From Gordonia sp. SL306 (GTDB taxonomy: Bacteria > Actinomycetota > Actinomycetes > Mycobacteriales > Mycobacteriaceae), in the NCBI RefSeq assembly GCF_026625785.1, contig NZ_CP113063.1, positions 2,294,001 through 2,358,000 on the forward strand: a stretch of DNA of 64,000 nt, given 5' to 3'. Under the pieces are notes generated by a model. The model made no database searches. It saw only the letters and a program-made list of their open reading frames with translations, and was not told the DNA's origin. The position numbers and the translations under genes are program-made. This document shows positions 28,375 to 36,043 of this stretch, piece by piece (position 1 is the stretch's first letter; each line of letters starts with the position of its first letter).

Positions 28375-28551
28375 ATGCCGAACAAGTACGTGTGGGCCGC
28401 AGTGTCGGTCGTGGCCTCCCTGCTCGCGACCGCGGTAGCGGTGGTCATCGTCCGACGCTCACGTCGCGAACCGGCACCGGTGTCCGCGACCGTCCCACGG
28501 GTCGAGGAACTCAACGCCACACCGGGGGATTCGGCCACGGCCGCGTCATGA
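28375..28551 (+). CDS. Small single-helix membrane protein at the cwsA position
   Basis: A 58-residue protein: [20 protein letters not shown] begins with one membrane helix (residues 6-25), followed by [10 protein letters not shown] as positive stop and a polar tail. It is divergent from ppiA, the place and strand of M. tuberculosis Rv0008c (CwsA, a CrgA partner). CwsA is longer (about 145 residues) and I see no clear sequence match, so this is a positional suggestion only. An ATG nine codons upstream is possible, but MPNKY follows GGTGGAC and fits the helix better. Confidence 0.6.
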   Translation: MPNKYVWAAVSVVASLLATAVAVVIVRRSRREPAPVSATVPRVEELNATPGDSATAAS

Positions 28552-28630
28552 ATACCACTCAGGCCAGCCCACTGCGACGAACGACCCAGCGGTAGCGGCG
28601 CGGTCGCCGCGCCCACACCGGTAATTTGTA

Positions 28631-29740
28631 ATGGTGACCTCCGACGACAGTTCGCGTCCGCCCGCCGATCCGGATCCCACGGACAGCGGGAAGGACGACG
28701 ACGGCAGCGCCGCGACGCCGAACCCACAGGTCCCTGCTCCGTGGGAACGCCGCCCGACCGCACCGGTCACCGCGCCCGGACCGGTGCCTCCGGCCTCCGG
28801 GCCGTCGCGGCCGGTCGCGACGCCACCAATTGCGGGCCGTGGCGCTCCCCGCCCGCCTCAATCCGGACCGCCACCTGCGAGCAGACCTGGCCCGCCACCG
28901 CAGGGACGACGAGGCCCGAGTGGTCGAGGACTGGTTCCGCCCCCGCCCAGCGGCAGTGGTGGCCCGGGCAGTACTGGACCTGGGAGCGGTACTCCGCCCT
29001 GGAACCCCGGCCCCGGTGGACCACCTCGCAACGCTCCGCCTCCGCGTCGCGGTGGTCCCCCGCCTCCCGGTTACCGACCTCCTCCCGGACAACGTCCGCC
29101 CCCGCCCGGCCGCGGTGGTCCTCCCCTTGGTGGTCCTCCGCCTGGTGGTCTTCCGCCTCGTGGGTCCGCGCCGGACGGTCCCCCGCCTGGTGGTCAGCCG
29201 CCCGGCGCCGCGCCGACCCGTGCTACGTCACCACCTGACGCAACGGCATCCTCCGACGCGACGATGCGGGCGCCGGCCACGCCAACCGGCGACGACAAGA
29301 CGACCGTCAACCGACCCGCGCCGTTCCTCGGACCTGCCGCCGACTTCAGTCCCGTCGACTCGACGCCGGACGTGAAGACCGAACAGAGCGAGACACCCCG
29401 CCCGCTCGCCTACTCCGCTTCCATCAACAAGCCCGTCGACGACGTTCCGGAGGAGCCCGTGCCGCCACGGACCCAGACCGCGCCACCGCAGCCCTCCCGG
29501 TCGACGGCATCGAATCGTCCGACCAACCGGACGGCCATCTGGGCCTTGGTGCTCTCGATCCTCGGGATCACCGCGCCGATCGGTCTCTATCTGGGGTACC
29601 GCTCGCGCGCGAGCATCGCGCGTAGTCGCGAACTCGGCGAACCCTTTGCGCGCGTTGCCATCTGGATCGGTTGGCTCTATATCGCCGTGTTCGTTCTGGC
29701 GTTGCTCGTGTACTTCTGGATTGCGGGGCAGGGGTCGTAG
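28631..29740 (+). CDS. Proline-rich DUF4190 membrane protein
   Basis: A 369-residue protein. Residues 1-195 are extremely rich in Pro and Gly with repeats such as GGPPP and PPPG, and residues 195-290 are a less biased linker. The C-terminal 75 residues have two membrane helices (WALVLSILGITAPIGLYLGY and IWIGWLYIAVFVLALLVYFWI) linked by RSRASIARSRELGEPFARVA, the DUF4190 pattern. Such proteins are common in Mycobacteriales and their role is not known. The pattern of a disordered Pro-rich cytoplasmic tail plus two helices resembles other septum or envelope scaffold proteins. No convincing RBS is seen before the ATG at 28631. Confidence 0.85.
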   Translation: MVTSDDSSRPPADPDPTDSGKDDDGSAATPNPQVPAPWERRPTAPVTAPGPVPPASGPSRPVATPPIAGRGAPRPPQSGPPPASRPGPPPQGRRGPSGRGLVPPPPSGSGGPGSTGPGSGTPPWNPGPGGPPRNAPPPRRGGPPPPGYRPPPGQRPPPPGRGGPPLGGPPPGGLPPRGSAPDGPPPGGQPPGAAPTRATSPPDATASSDATMRAPATPTGDDKTTVNRPAPFLGPAADFSPVDSTPDVKTEQSETPRPLAYSASINKPVDDVPEEPVPPRTQTAPPQPSRSTASNRPTNRTAIWALVLSILGITAPIGLYLGYRSRASIARSRELGEPFARVAIWIGWLYIAVFVLALLVYFWIAGQGS

Positions 29741-29886
29741 GACTCGGCACTCAGGTTCCGTCGTCATTCAATCAGGTGGCGTGAGATGCCATTTCCTGAT
29801 GCGGCTCTCAGTGGGATCGCCAACTGCGATAACGTGGTTCGCGATCAATGGCGAGATCGTCGCCAGTACCGAACGAAAGGCTTGCC

Positions 29887-30351
29887 GTGATTCGTCGATT
29901 CCTGGTGGTCGTTCTTTGTGGACTTTCAGCTCTGGTCGTAGCGATGGGTTCATCAGCGACCGCATCCGCGAGGCCATACGAAGCCCCCCGGATCAGCCAG
30001 TACTCTCAAGACATCTGGTCGATTGGTAGCAACAGCGGGTGCCGAGGTGCCATTCACGTCGGCATGAAAGTCGATCCACAACAGCCAGGAATGGTCTTTC
30101 TCACCTACACCCCTCGAACCTTTGTGGGAGACGGTTCAACCTGGAAACGTAACCCAGTATGCAAGATTCGCACCGCTGTGATCGTCGACGGGCTCCGTAG
30201 AGCTCCTCGATGGGAGCGAACGGTCGATGCAGGCCCTCGTGGCGGTAGACAGACTCACCTCACTGTCAATGCTGGCTCGGGATTGCACGTGATAGTTGTT
30301 GGCGGCACGGGGACGAGTATGGGTACCGCGAACTACCTCATCGTTCCCTGA
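29887..30351 (+). CDS. Small secreted protein with two conserved cysteines (paralogue A)
   Basis: A 154-residue secreted protein starting at GTG 29887 (GAAAGG upstream). The signal peptide is IRRFLVVVLCGLSALVVAMG with a likely cut after SATASA. The mature part has RISQYSQDIWSIGSNSGCRG, a central GSTWKRNPVCKIR and an end in ANYLIVP. The two Cys could form a disulfide. A related protein, damaged by frameshifts, lies inverted at 33753-34280 and shares QYS-N/D-I, CRGA, WKR-P-C and the C-terminal pattern. No known family recognised. The low-GC intergenic DNA around it hints at acquisition. Confidence 0.8.
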   Translation: MIRRFLVVVLCGLSALVVAMGSSATASARPYEAPRISQYSQDIWSIGSNSGCRGAIHVGMKVDPQQPGMVFLTYTPRTFVGDGSTWKRNPVCKIRTAVIVDGLRRAPRWERTVDAGPRGGRQTHLTVNAGSGLHVIVVGGTGTSMGTANYLIVP

Positions 30352-30375
30352 AATCAACTCTGAATATCCACGGTG

Positions 30376-31089
30376 CTAGTTAAGCGAATTGGCCGTTGAC
30401 GTAGCGAGACTGCGTAGGGCGCTCCACGTGCTCCGGGAGAAGCCTTGCTGCGCATCCCTGTCGAGAGCCGTCCCTTCACCAAGGACCGGCTCGTACTCCA
30501 ATCCGACCACGCCGGCCACCTTTCCCGAGACCACGTCAACCAGCATCTGAGTCAACGCCTGGTGGTTCAAAGTCGGTACCTGACAACAGATCACCACGAT
30601 AGTGCGTGCCAGCACCCCCGCCTGATCCCACTCGGTGAAGATCTCACGTGCGCGGTTGAGAAGATCAGGTCGCGGACCCACGACCAGAACGGGTGTGACG
30701 TCGCGCAATTCAGGAGTCTCGAGCTCACTCAGAACCGTCAAAGGACGCGATCCGGCGTCGACGACAGGCACGGCGCCGAAACGCCACGTATGCAGTACGA
30801 CATCGGTGACCGCGGCGTCGGGGGCGGGGAGTAATCCTGTACCCGACGCTGTTCGGAGCAACGCCTCGTCACCTGTTGCACGGAGCCGCTGGTGCAGGTC
30901 TCCGTCGTTCCCGGCAGCGTCGACCCACCAGGACGCGCCACCCAGTGACGTCGCGGCACGATATTCGGCCAGCAGAGCCGAAACAACAGACGCGCCCACA
31001 CCGCCGGCAGTGCCGCAAACGACCACACTGCGTTCTGCGGTGTCCGGTGGACGGATAGGGCCGGACTGTCCCTGTGCATCCTCGCTCAT
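30376..31089 (-). CDS. MinD/ParA-like P-loop protein
   Basis: A 237-residue protein from an ATG at 31089. RSVVVCGTAGGVGASVVSAL resembles the deviant Walker A of MinD/TadZ-type ATPases (GGVG), but the usual GK[ST] is replaced by GAS, so nucleotide hydrolysis is uncertain. WWVDAAGNDGDLHQRL gives an Asp where the family has its switch region, and VLVVGPRPDLLNRA and TIVVICCQVP look like the later strands. It is the last gene of a three-gene minus-strand cassette with two membrane or secreted proteins. Similar degenerate MinD-like proteins accompany secretion and conjugation loci in Actinobacteria. The frame is open further upstream to 31272. Confidence 0.65.
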   Translation of the reverse strand: MSEDAQGQSGPIRPPDTAERSVVVCGTAGGVGASVVSALLAEYRAATSLGGASWWVDAAGNDGDLHQRLRATGDEALLRTASGTGLLPAPDAAVTDVVLHTWRFGAVPVVDAGSRPLTVLSELETPELRDVTPVLVVGPRPDLLNRAREIFTEWDQAGVLARTIVVICCQVPTLNHQALTQMLVDVVSGKVAGVVGLEYEPVLGEGTALDRDAQQGFSRSTWSALRSLATSTANSLN

Positions 31090-31201
31090 CGTCACTCTCG
31101 AACTAGGTTGTATCGGGCGCACCAAATCGGGTAGTCCCCCGTTCGGTGCGGCCCACCCGTTCGTGGGCCGCAGCCAGTCTATTCGGAGCGGGTCGACCCG
31201 A

Positions 31202-32494
31202 TCAGTGTGCTGGGGCGATTTCCTGTGGCCAGTCCACGTGCCCGCCCGGAACTGTGGATTCGATCTGACCACTGCGCTGCTTGGTCATGTCGCGCGCAGA
31301 CTTCTCGCCCTGCTTCGCTCCGCCACCCATCAGCCCGTACGGCGCGAGCGCTTGTTCGACGCTCCAGTTCGCCTTCCAATTCCCGACCTCGACGTTGACG
31401 TCACCGCGGTGATTGACGACGTAGTTGACGGCTGGCAATCCCGACTTCTTCGCATCTGAGGCGGCGAGCTTGTACTCGAACTGGTTCGCACCGGGGTTCG
31501 GAAGCGGCTTGGCCTTAGGCGCCTGGGGCTTGCCCTGCTTCCACGGTTCCTTCGGGTGCGCGCCGGGATCTCCGGCGCCGAGGGCGTAAGCGAGTGCGCC
31601 TCCGGCGGTTCCGCCGATTGCTGCACCTAGCGCCGCACCGGCGGCGCCAGCACCGACTGCGCCGATCGCACCGCCTGCTGCGAGTCCAATGCCAGCGCCT
31701 GCGGCGGCACCCATGCCCAACAGCACTGGATACGCGGGTGTAGCCATAAATGGCAGGAAGGTAACCCCGTTGTAGACGGTGCCCGCGACCGCGCCGACCC
31801 CGGTCCCGATCACCGCACCGCCTACCGCACCCAACGCCGCAGCCGGAATGCCCAACGTGACCGCACCCGCGGTACCGCCAGTCATCACACCGATGATCGT
31901 CGACGCCGCCTGACGCGACGCCTCATCCTCAGGCACACCCACCGAAATCAAACCCTGGGCGATCTTGGCCTCACCATAAGCCGACCACTCATTGACTGAC
32001 GTCACATCCCGCTGCGACATCCCCTTCGGAATATCGGTGACAAAGTTGCCGACACGAATCTTCTTCGGCGGCGGCGCAATCGGCCGCACCGGCTTCACCG
32101 CACGCGGCACCCGCAACGGCTGCGACGGCAACGGCGTATACGCATTCTCATAACTCGTACCCGAATCCGGCGCCACATACGACTGATACGGCGCCTCCTG
32201 CGGCGGACCCGGAATCGACCCCGGCCCCGGGGTATAGGCAGGCTCCACCTGCGGAGTCGGCGTCGTCCCACCCTGCTCCGGCGCCGGCGCATCCGGAGTC
32301 GTACCGCCCTGCTGCGGCGCCGTGTCACTCGGACTCGTCCCACCCTGCTCCGGAGCCGCCTGCGCCAAACCCGCACCCATCCCCGCAGCAATCGACGCAG
32401 CCAACGCCGCCGAGGTCACCGACAACAACAACGGCGAACGACGACCCTCCAGATCATGACGATGCCGCGACCGCCGCTCAGATGCGTGAGCCAT
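31202..32494 (-). CDS. Secreted glycine-zipper repeat protein
   Basis: A 430-residue protein starting at ATG 32494 with AAAGGA upstream. A basic N-terminus (ERRSRHRHD) and the signal SVTSAALAASIAAGMGAGL precede cleavage near LAQAAPEQ. Then come three PxQGGTTP-type repeats, a Pro-rich region, and a conserved segment IRVGNFVTDIPKGMSQRDVT. Residues 200-340 are Ala/Gly-rich with glycine zippers (IGLAAGGAIGAVGAGAAGAA), which can insert into membranes. The C-terminal domain (VNYVVNHRGDVNVEVGNW) looks beta-rich. Some Rhodococcus and Gordonia relatives are labelled 'insoluble domain protein', a recollection, not a search result. No function is known. It lies between the cassette's two other genes. 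Confidence 0.75.
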   Translation of the reverse strand: MAHASERRSRHRHDLEGRRSPLLLSVTSAALAASIAAGMGAGLAQAAPEQGGTSPSDTAPQQGGTTPDAPAPEQGGTTPTPQVEPAYTPGPGSIPGPPQEAPYQSYVAPDSGTSYENAYTPLPSQPLRVPRAVKPVRPIAPPPKKIRVGNFVTDIPKGMSQRDVTSVNEWSAYGEAKIAQGLISVGVPEDEASRQAASTIIGVMTGGTAGAVTLGIPAAALGAVGGAVIGTGVGAVAGTVYNGVTFLPFMATPAYPVLLGMGAAAGAGIGLAAGGAIGAVGAGAAGAALGAAIGGTAGGALAYALGAGDPGAHPKEPWKQGKPQAPKAKPLPNPGANQFEYKLAASDAKKSGLPAVNYVVNHRGDVNVEVGNWKANWSVEQALAPYGLMGGGAKQGEKSARDMTKQRSGQIESTVPGGHVDWPQEIAPAH

Positions 32495-32567
32495 GGTGGT
32501 GAGATTCCTTTCAAAGGCGGCTTCCATCGGAAAGCCTGTGGTCTGTTGGCGATTCATCGGAGGTACG

Positions 32568-33416
32568 TCATCCGATGGATTTGATCGAGGAGATCCAGGT
32601 CTTACCGCCGGCATCGACAGTCTGGATCCTCTGCCGGTAGACGATGGGAACCGCTCCCGGGTCCGGCGGTATCTCGGTGAGGACAACCGAATAGGTGTGG
32701 CTTCCATTTGCGGTGATCGCCAGGCAGTGTCGAGTGCCAGGCGGCCGCTGATCGATGTACTTCTGCATCACGTCGCGGGTGGCCACCGCATTCGGCGTTG
32801 CGACGGCACGCGCTTTGGAAGCGGATCGCTGCACGTAATACGCATAATTGAATGCCTTGATCACACCTGGCCCAGAGGTCTGGCCGCCTGCATCGCGACC
32901 TGAGGTCACACCATCCTCGACCGTCGACGCGCAATCCTCGGGTGTCGAAGAGGATGGTGCGGCCGAGGGCGGCGGGGGCGCGGCTTGCTCGGTGTCAGAC
33001 ACTTCGCCACCGGTGAGGGACTGACTGACAGCCACTGCGGCGGCGACCCCGACCACGACGATGGCCGCTGCGAGACCGATGATCGGGCCGCGGTGATCTT
33101 TCCAGAAATGCTTCGGACCGCCACTCCCCTTCGGAGTGACCGTTCGGACGCGCATCTGCTCGAACAGATCGTCATCGGACAATGCGGACCGGACCGTCGG
33201 GGCATCGTCGATTCCGGGTTCCGGCTGCGACTCTCGCGCCTCGGGTGGCGGCGGCTCTTGCTCCGCGATCGCTGCAGAAGAAGACGACGTTGCCACCGCT
33301 CCGGCGGTGACCAACCTGGCGTCGGCAAGCGCGTGGGCAAGTTCGGATGCCGGGGTGCCCGAGGTGGCAGGCCATGCGGGAACGTCCGCAAACCATTCGG
33401 ACCTATCTCCGCTCAC
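32568..33416 (-). CDS. Single-pass membrane protein with extracellular domain
   Basis: A 282-residue protein starting at GTG 33416 with GGAAGGG upstream. The cytoplasmic N-terminal half contains WFADVPAWP, an acidic Pro-rich linker and DDDLFEQMRVRTVTPKGSG. One membrane helix (GLAAAIVVVGVAAAVAVSQSL, about 125-145) leads to a Ser/Pro stalk and an external domain of about 100 residues: CASTVEDGVTSGRDAGGQ, GVIKAFNYAYYVQRSASKA, HCLAITANGSHTYSVVL and a C-terminal TWISSIKSIG. The two external Cys probably pair. It is the first gene of the cassette with the glycine-zipper protein (73-bp gap) and MinD-like protein. Family and function are not known to me. Confidence 0.7.
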   Translation of the reverse strand: MSGDRSEWFADVPAWPATSGTPASELAHALADARLVTAGAVATSSSSAAIAEQEPPPPEARESQPEPGIDDAPTVRSALSDDDLFEQMRVRTVTPKGSGGPKHFWKDHRGPIIGLAAAIVVVGVAAAVAVSQSLTGGEVSDTEQAAPPPPSAAPSSSTPEDCASTVEDGVTSGRDAGGQTSGPGVIKAFNYAYYVQRSASKARAVATPNAVATRDVMQKYIDQRPPGTRHCLAITANGSHTYSVVLTEIPPDPGAVPIVYRQRIQTVDAGGKTWISSIKSIG

Positions 33417-33752
33417 CAAAGCGCCCTTCCCCCTGCCAGACCGAGCGCAAGGCAACGTGAAAGGCAGCACCGTGAGCGGCGTAACCACCAGTGGTGGACA
33501 ACTCCCCCTGCGTCGTCAACAGAACCCCCGAAACAGCACAACAACCCCGACAAAGCTTGGCGGCAACCTGGCCGGTGAATCGCTTGCATTCTCACCGGTG
33601 GTATGGCGCCGTCCGGATTCTGCCATGGCTGCCGCGGGTTCCCGACACAGAGCCCAGCAAATGTGATCAAGACAAGGCGAATTCATTCGCTCGGAGTACT
33701 GGCACCGCCGCCTGCTCAGCAAAGGCGCTGGCCGGGTATGCCTGCCTTTAAG
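33417..33752. other. Non-coding gap upstream of the cassette
   Basis: These 336 bases lie between the first cassette gene and the broken paralogue, both on the minus strand. Only unsupported short frames are visible. The sequence is lower in GC than its surroundings and must hold the cassette promoter; I find no clear -10/-35 pair, repeat or terminator. Confidence 0.4.
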
Positions 33753-34280
33753 TCAAGGAACGAGCGTGTAGATCGATGAGGCGAACGATTGGGGCACACC
33801 CTTACCGTTGTTCAGGGGAGCCGTGCCAACGGCTTGGTGAAACAGAACCGGAACCGGTACGCACGTCACGGGTCACACTTTGTCCACGGAGAGGCCCAAA
33901 CGAGACGGGAATAGAGAACCACCGATACTGCACGGCACCGCTGATCACGGCGTAGTTCAGACGGAACCGACATTTCGGATCACGTTTCCACCCCGGGCCG
34001 CTTCCCGTGAAACCAAAGGAGGTCACGGTCAGCCGCACTACACCGCGCGTCCCCTTTGGGGCAACAGTTCCCAGATTGAGTGCACCACGGCAGAAGTCAT
34101 GATCGCCCCACGTTCCGATGTTTTCGCTGTATTGAACAATCCGCGGCAACTGCGGCTCAGCGGCCGCACCCCCAACAAACTCAAAGCCGCCACGACTGCA
34201 AGTCGGCAAGCGCCGCGATCAGTGCGGACTTGTTCTGGAGTAGTACGTGACAGGGCACGTGGTGCTCGCGGCGTCGGCAA
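33753..34280 (-). pseudogene. Broken copy of the small secreted protein (paralogue B)
   Basis: This is a relative of the protein at 29887-30351, with two frame changes. The signal peptide LAVVAALSLLG is in one frame; the mature part (AAAEPQLPRIVQYSENIG, DFCRGALNLG, GWKRDPKCRFRLNY) is in the next; the C-terminus (VLFHQAVGTAPLNN, IYTLVP) is in a third and stops at 33753. One missing base in a G run near 34150 and one extra base near 33855 restore a single protein of about 155 residues. Two indels at G runs suggest decay or base-calling errors. The 5' limit is approximate. Confidence 0.75.
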
Positions 34281-34528
34281 GCCTCCTCAGGGAACACGCC
34301 CCGTAGCCGTCGGCGGGATAATCGAGGTCGCGGCGCGCAGTAACTCGCCGCGCCGTTCGGCGTTGTTCCGCGTGGGCACCCGCGCCGGGTTCCCGAAACC
34401 GCGATCGTGAGCCGTATTCGGGTCTTCGGCCGTCGCCCGAAAGGCTATTCGCCGGGGCGCCTGACCCCACAGATCGGTCCCTGTGGACGTTGCGTGTGGG
34501 AGCGGAACCGACCGGCCCGGCGCAGCGC

Positions 34529-34534
34529 TACAGT
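34529..34534 (+). promoter_or_regulatory. -10 box, probable leaderless start of the PucR gene
   Basis: TACAGT fits the actinobacterial TANNNT -10 motif and ends six bases before the GTG at 34541. No Shine-Dalgarno sequence is present. This arrangement is typical of leaderless transcripts, where the start codon is the first transcribed codon. Confidence 0.5.
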
Positions 34535-34540
34535 GCGACA

Positions 34541-35761
34541 GTGGGAACATCGTGGCCGCGCCCGAGCGTGCGCATCTCGGCGCTCATCCGGCTGGTGGCG
34601 GAGCACATGCTCGCCGCAGCCGACACCGCTGCGGAAGAGGTGACGGCGGCGGCACACGAGTCGGCGGATTACCGCGCCGTGCTCGACGATCCGCAGCTCG
34701 TCGACGCGGACCGCCGGATGAACAGGACCAACATGCTGCACTGGTTGTCCGCGAACATCCAGGATCCGGGCATGCGGGTTCCGCCGAGCATGGATCCGGA
34801 GATCCTGCAGTTCGCGCGGGATGTGGTGCGCCGTGGGCTGGATCTGCACGACCTAGGTTCCTGGCGCGGCGCTCAGCACGGCGCGTGGTCGATGTGGGTC
34901 GACGGCTGCTTCGCCGCCACCACCGACCTCGACGAACTCCGGGAACTGACAAAGGTGTCCGAGCGCTCGATGGCGACGTTCATCGACGATTCGATCGCCG
35001 CGCTCGACGAGTTCGTGGAGCGGGAGCGCGCCGATCTCGCCAAGGGGGCGAACGCCGAACGGCACGCCACGGTCCAGCTGCTGATCGAAGGCGCGCCGAT
35101 CGGTCGCGCGCGGGCGGAATCGCGTCTCGGCTACGCCCTGACGGGGGGCCACGTGGCCGCGATCATCTGGAGCGATTCGGCGGACGGGGCAGCGGGCCTC
35201 GACACCGCCGCGGAGGCGGTGATGCGGATGTGCGGCGCCGGGCGCCGGCTCACGCTCAACGCGAGCACCACCGCCCTGTGGGTGTGGGTCCCGGCGCACG
35301 TGGTCCCACCGGCCGAGGTCGCCGAACAGATCGTCGCGGAAACTCCGGGAATCCACCTCGCCTTCGGGCGGCCGGGCCAGGACCTCGAGGGTTTCCGCCG
35401 TACCCACCTCGACGCGGCGGCGGCGCAGCGCATGCTGTCCCGACTGGGCTCGAACCGGACCGTCGTGCGCTATGAGGACGTCGCGCTGGTCTCGGTGCTC
35501 ACTGCCGACATGGCCCAGGCCGATCAGTTCGTCGCCGACACCCTGGGCGACCTGGCCACCGCCGATCCCGCGCTGCGCGAGACGGTGCTCACGTACGTCC
35601 AGGAGCGGTTCAACGGCTCGGCCGCCGCGGAACGGATGTTCACCCACAGGAACACCGTCGAGCGGAGGCTGGCGCGCGCCGATCAGCTCCTGCCCGTGCC
35701 GCTTGCCGAGAACGCTGCGAGCGTCGTCGCCGCGCTCATGCTGGTGCAACTGCGCGACTGA
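34541..35761 (+). CDS. PucR/CdaR-family transcriptional regulator
   Basis: A 406-residue regulator. The N-terminal 160 residues are helical (SALIRLVAEHMLAAADTAAE, SMWVDGCFAATTDLDELREL). A middle GGDEF-like domain covers about 180-300 (VAAIIWSDSADGAAG, HLAFGRPGQDLEGFRRTHLDA). The C-terminus has the PucR-type helix-turn-helix: LRETVLTYVQERFNGSAAAERMF with HRNTVERRLARADQLL. Such proteins act as activators of purine, amino-acid or amine catabolism in response to a metabolite. It is convergent to the amine-catabolic operon whose end is 280 bp away, so it is the likely pathway regulator, by inference. The start is chosen as a leaderless GTG. Confidence 0.88.
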   Translation: MGTSWPRPSVRISALIRLVAEHMLAAADTAAEEVTAAAHESADYRAVLDDPQLVDADRRMNRTNMLHWLSANIQDPGMRVPPSMDPEILQFARDVVRRGLDLHDLGSWRGAQHGAWSMWVDGCFAATTDLDELRELTKVSERSMATFIDDSIAALDEFVERERADLAKGANAERHATVQLLIEGAPIGRARAESRLGYALTGGHVAAIIWSDSADGAAGLDTAAEAVMRMCGAGRRLTLNASTTALWVWVPAHVVPPAEVAEQIVAETPGIHLAFGRPGQDLEGFRRTHLDAAAAQRMLSRLGSNRTVVRYEDVALVSVLTADMAQADQFVADTLGDLATADPALRETVLTYVQERFNGSAAAERMFTHRNTVERRLARADQLLPVPLAENAASVVAALMLVQLRD

Positions 35762-35800
35762 CGCCGCGGTGTCCCCGACCGGGGCCATCGTGGTTCCTGC

Positions 35801-36000
35801 TCACCCCACGCCGACGACCTTCGCCTGGGCCGCGAAGTTGAGGTCTCCGAGGCCGGCATCGACGGCGGCATTGAGGTTCTCGACGGCGGCGGTGAACACA
35901 CGCGCGCCCTGAGGCCTGGCATCGGCCAGCGCGCGTGCGATGCGGCACCCATCAGTCCGCAGCCGAGGACCGTGACGTCATGAGCGGTGTTCTTCTCCGC
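35801..36000 (-). pseudogene. Remnant of an NAD(P)-binding beta-hydroxyacid dehydrogenase
   Basis: The minus strand reads HDVTVLGCGLMGAA, then after one missing base near 35941 IARALADARPQGARVFTAAV, NLNAAVDAGLGDLNFAAQAK and a stop at 35801. The GxGxMG Rossmann start is that of 3-hydroxyisobutyrate dehydrogenase and imine-reductase-type proteins (normally about 290 residues). Only a short N-terminus joined to a short C-terminus is left, with no start codon; GAGGGAGA, an apparent old RBS, remains upstream. It follows the aldehyde dehydrogenase gene, so it was probably the last gene of the amine operon and has been deleted internally. Confidence 0.6.
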
Positions 36001-36043
36001 GGGTGTGTCTCCCTCGTGTTCGGTTCGGGTCGTGGTAGCCGGC

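Noticed and set aside
34483..35475. Second plus-strand frame over the PucR gene
   Set aside because: Composition is Arg/Gly-rich noise; the PucR frame has domains and a helix-turn-helix.
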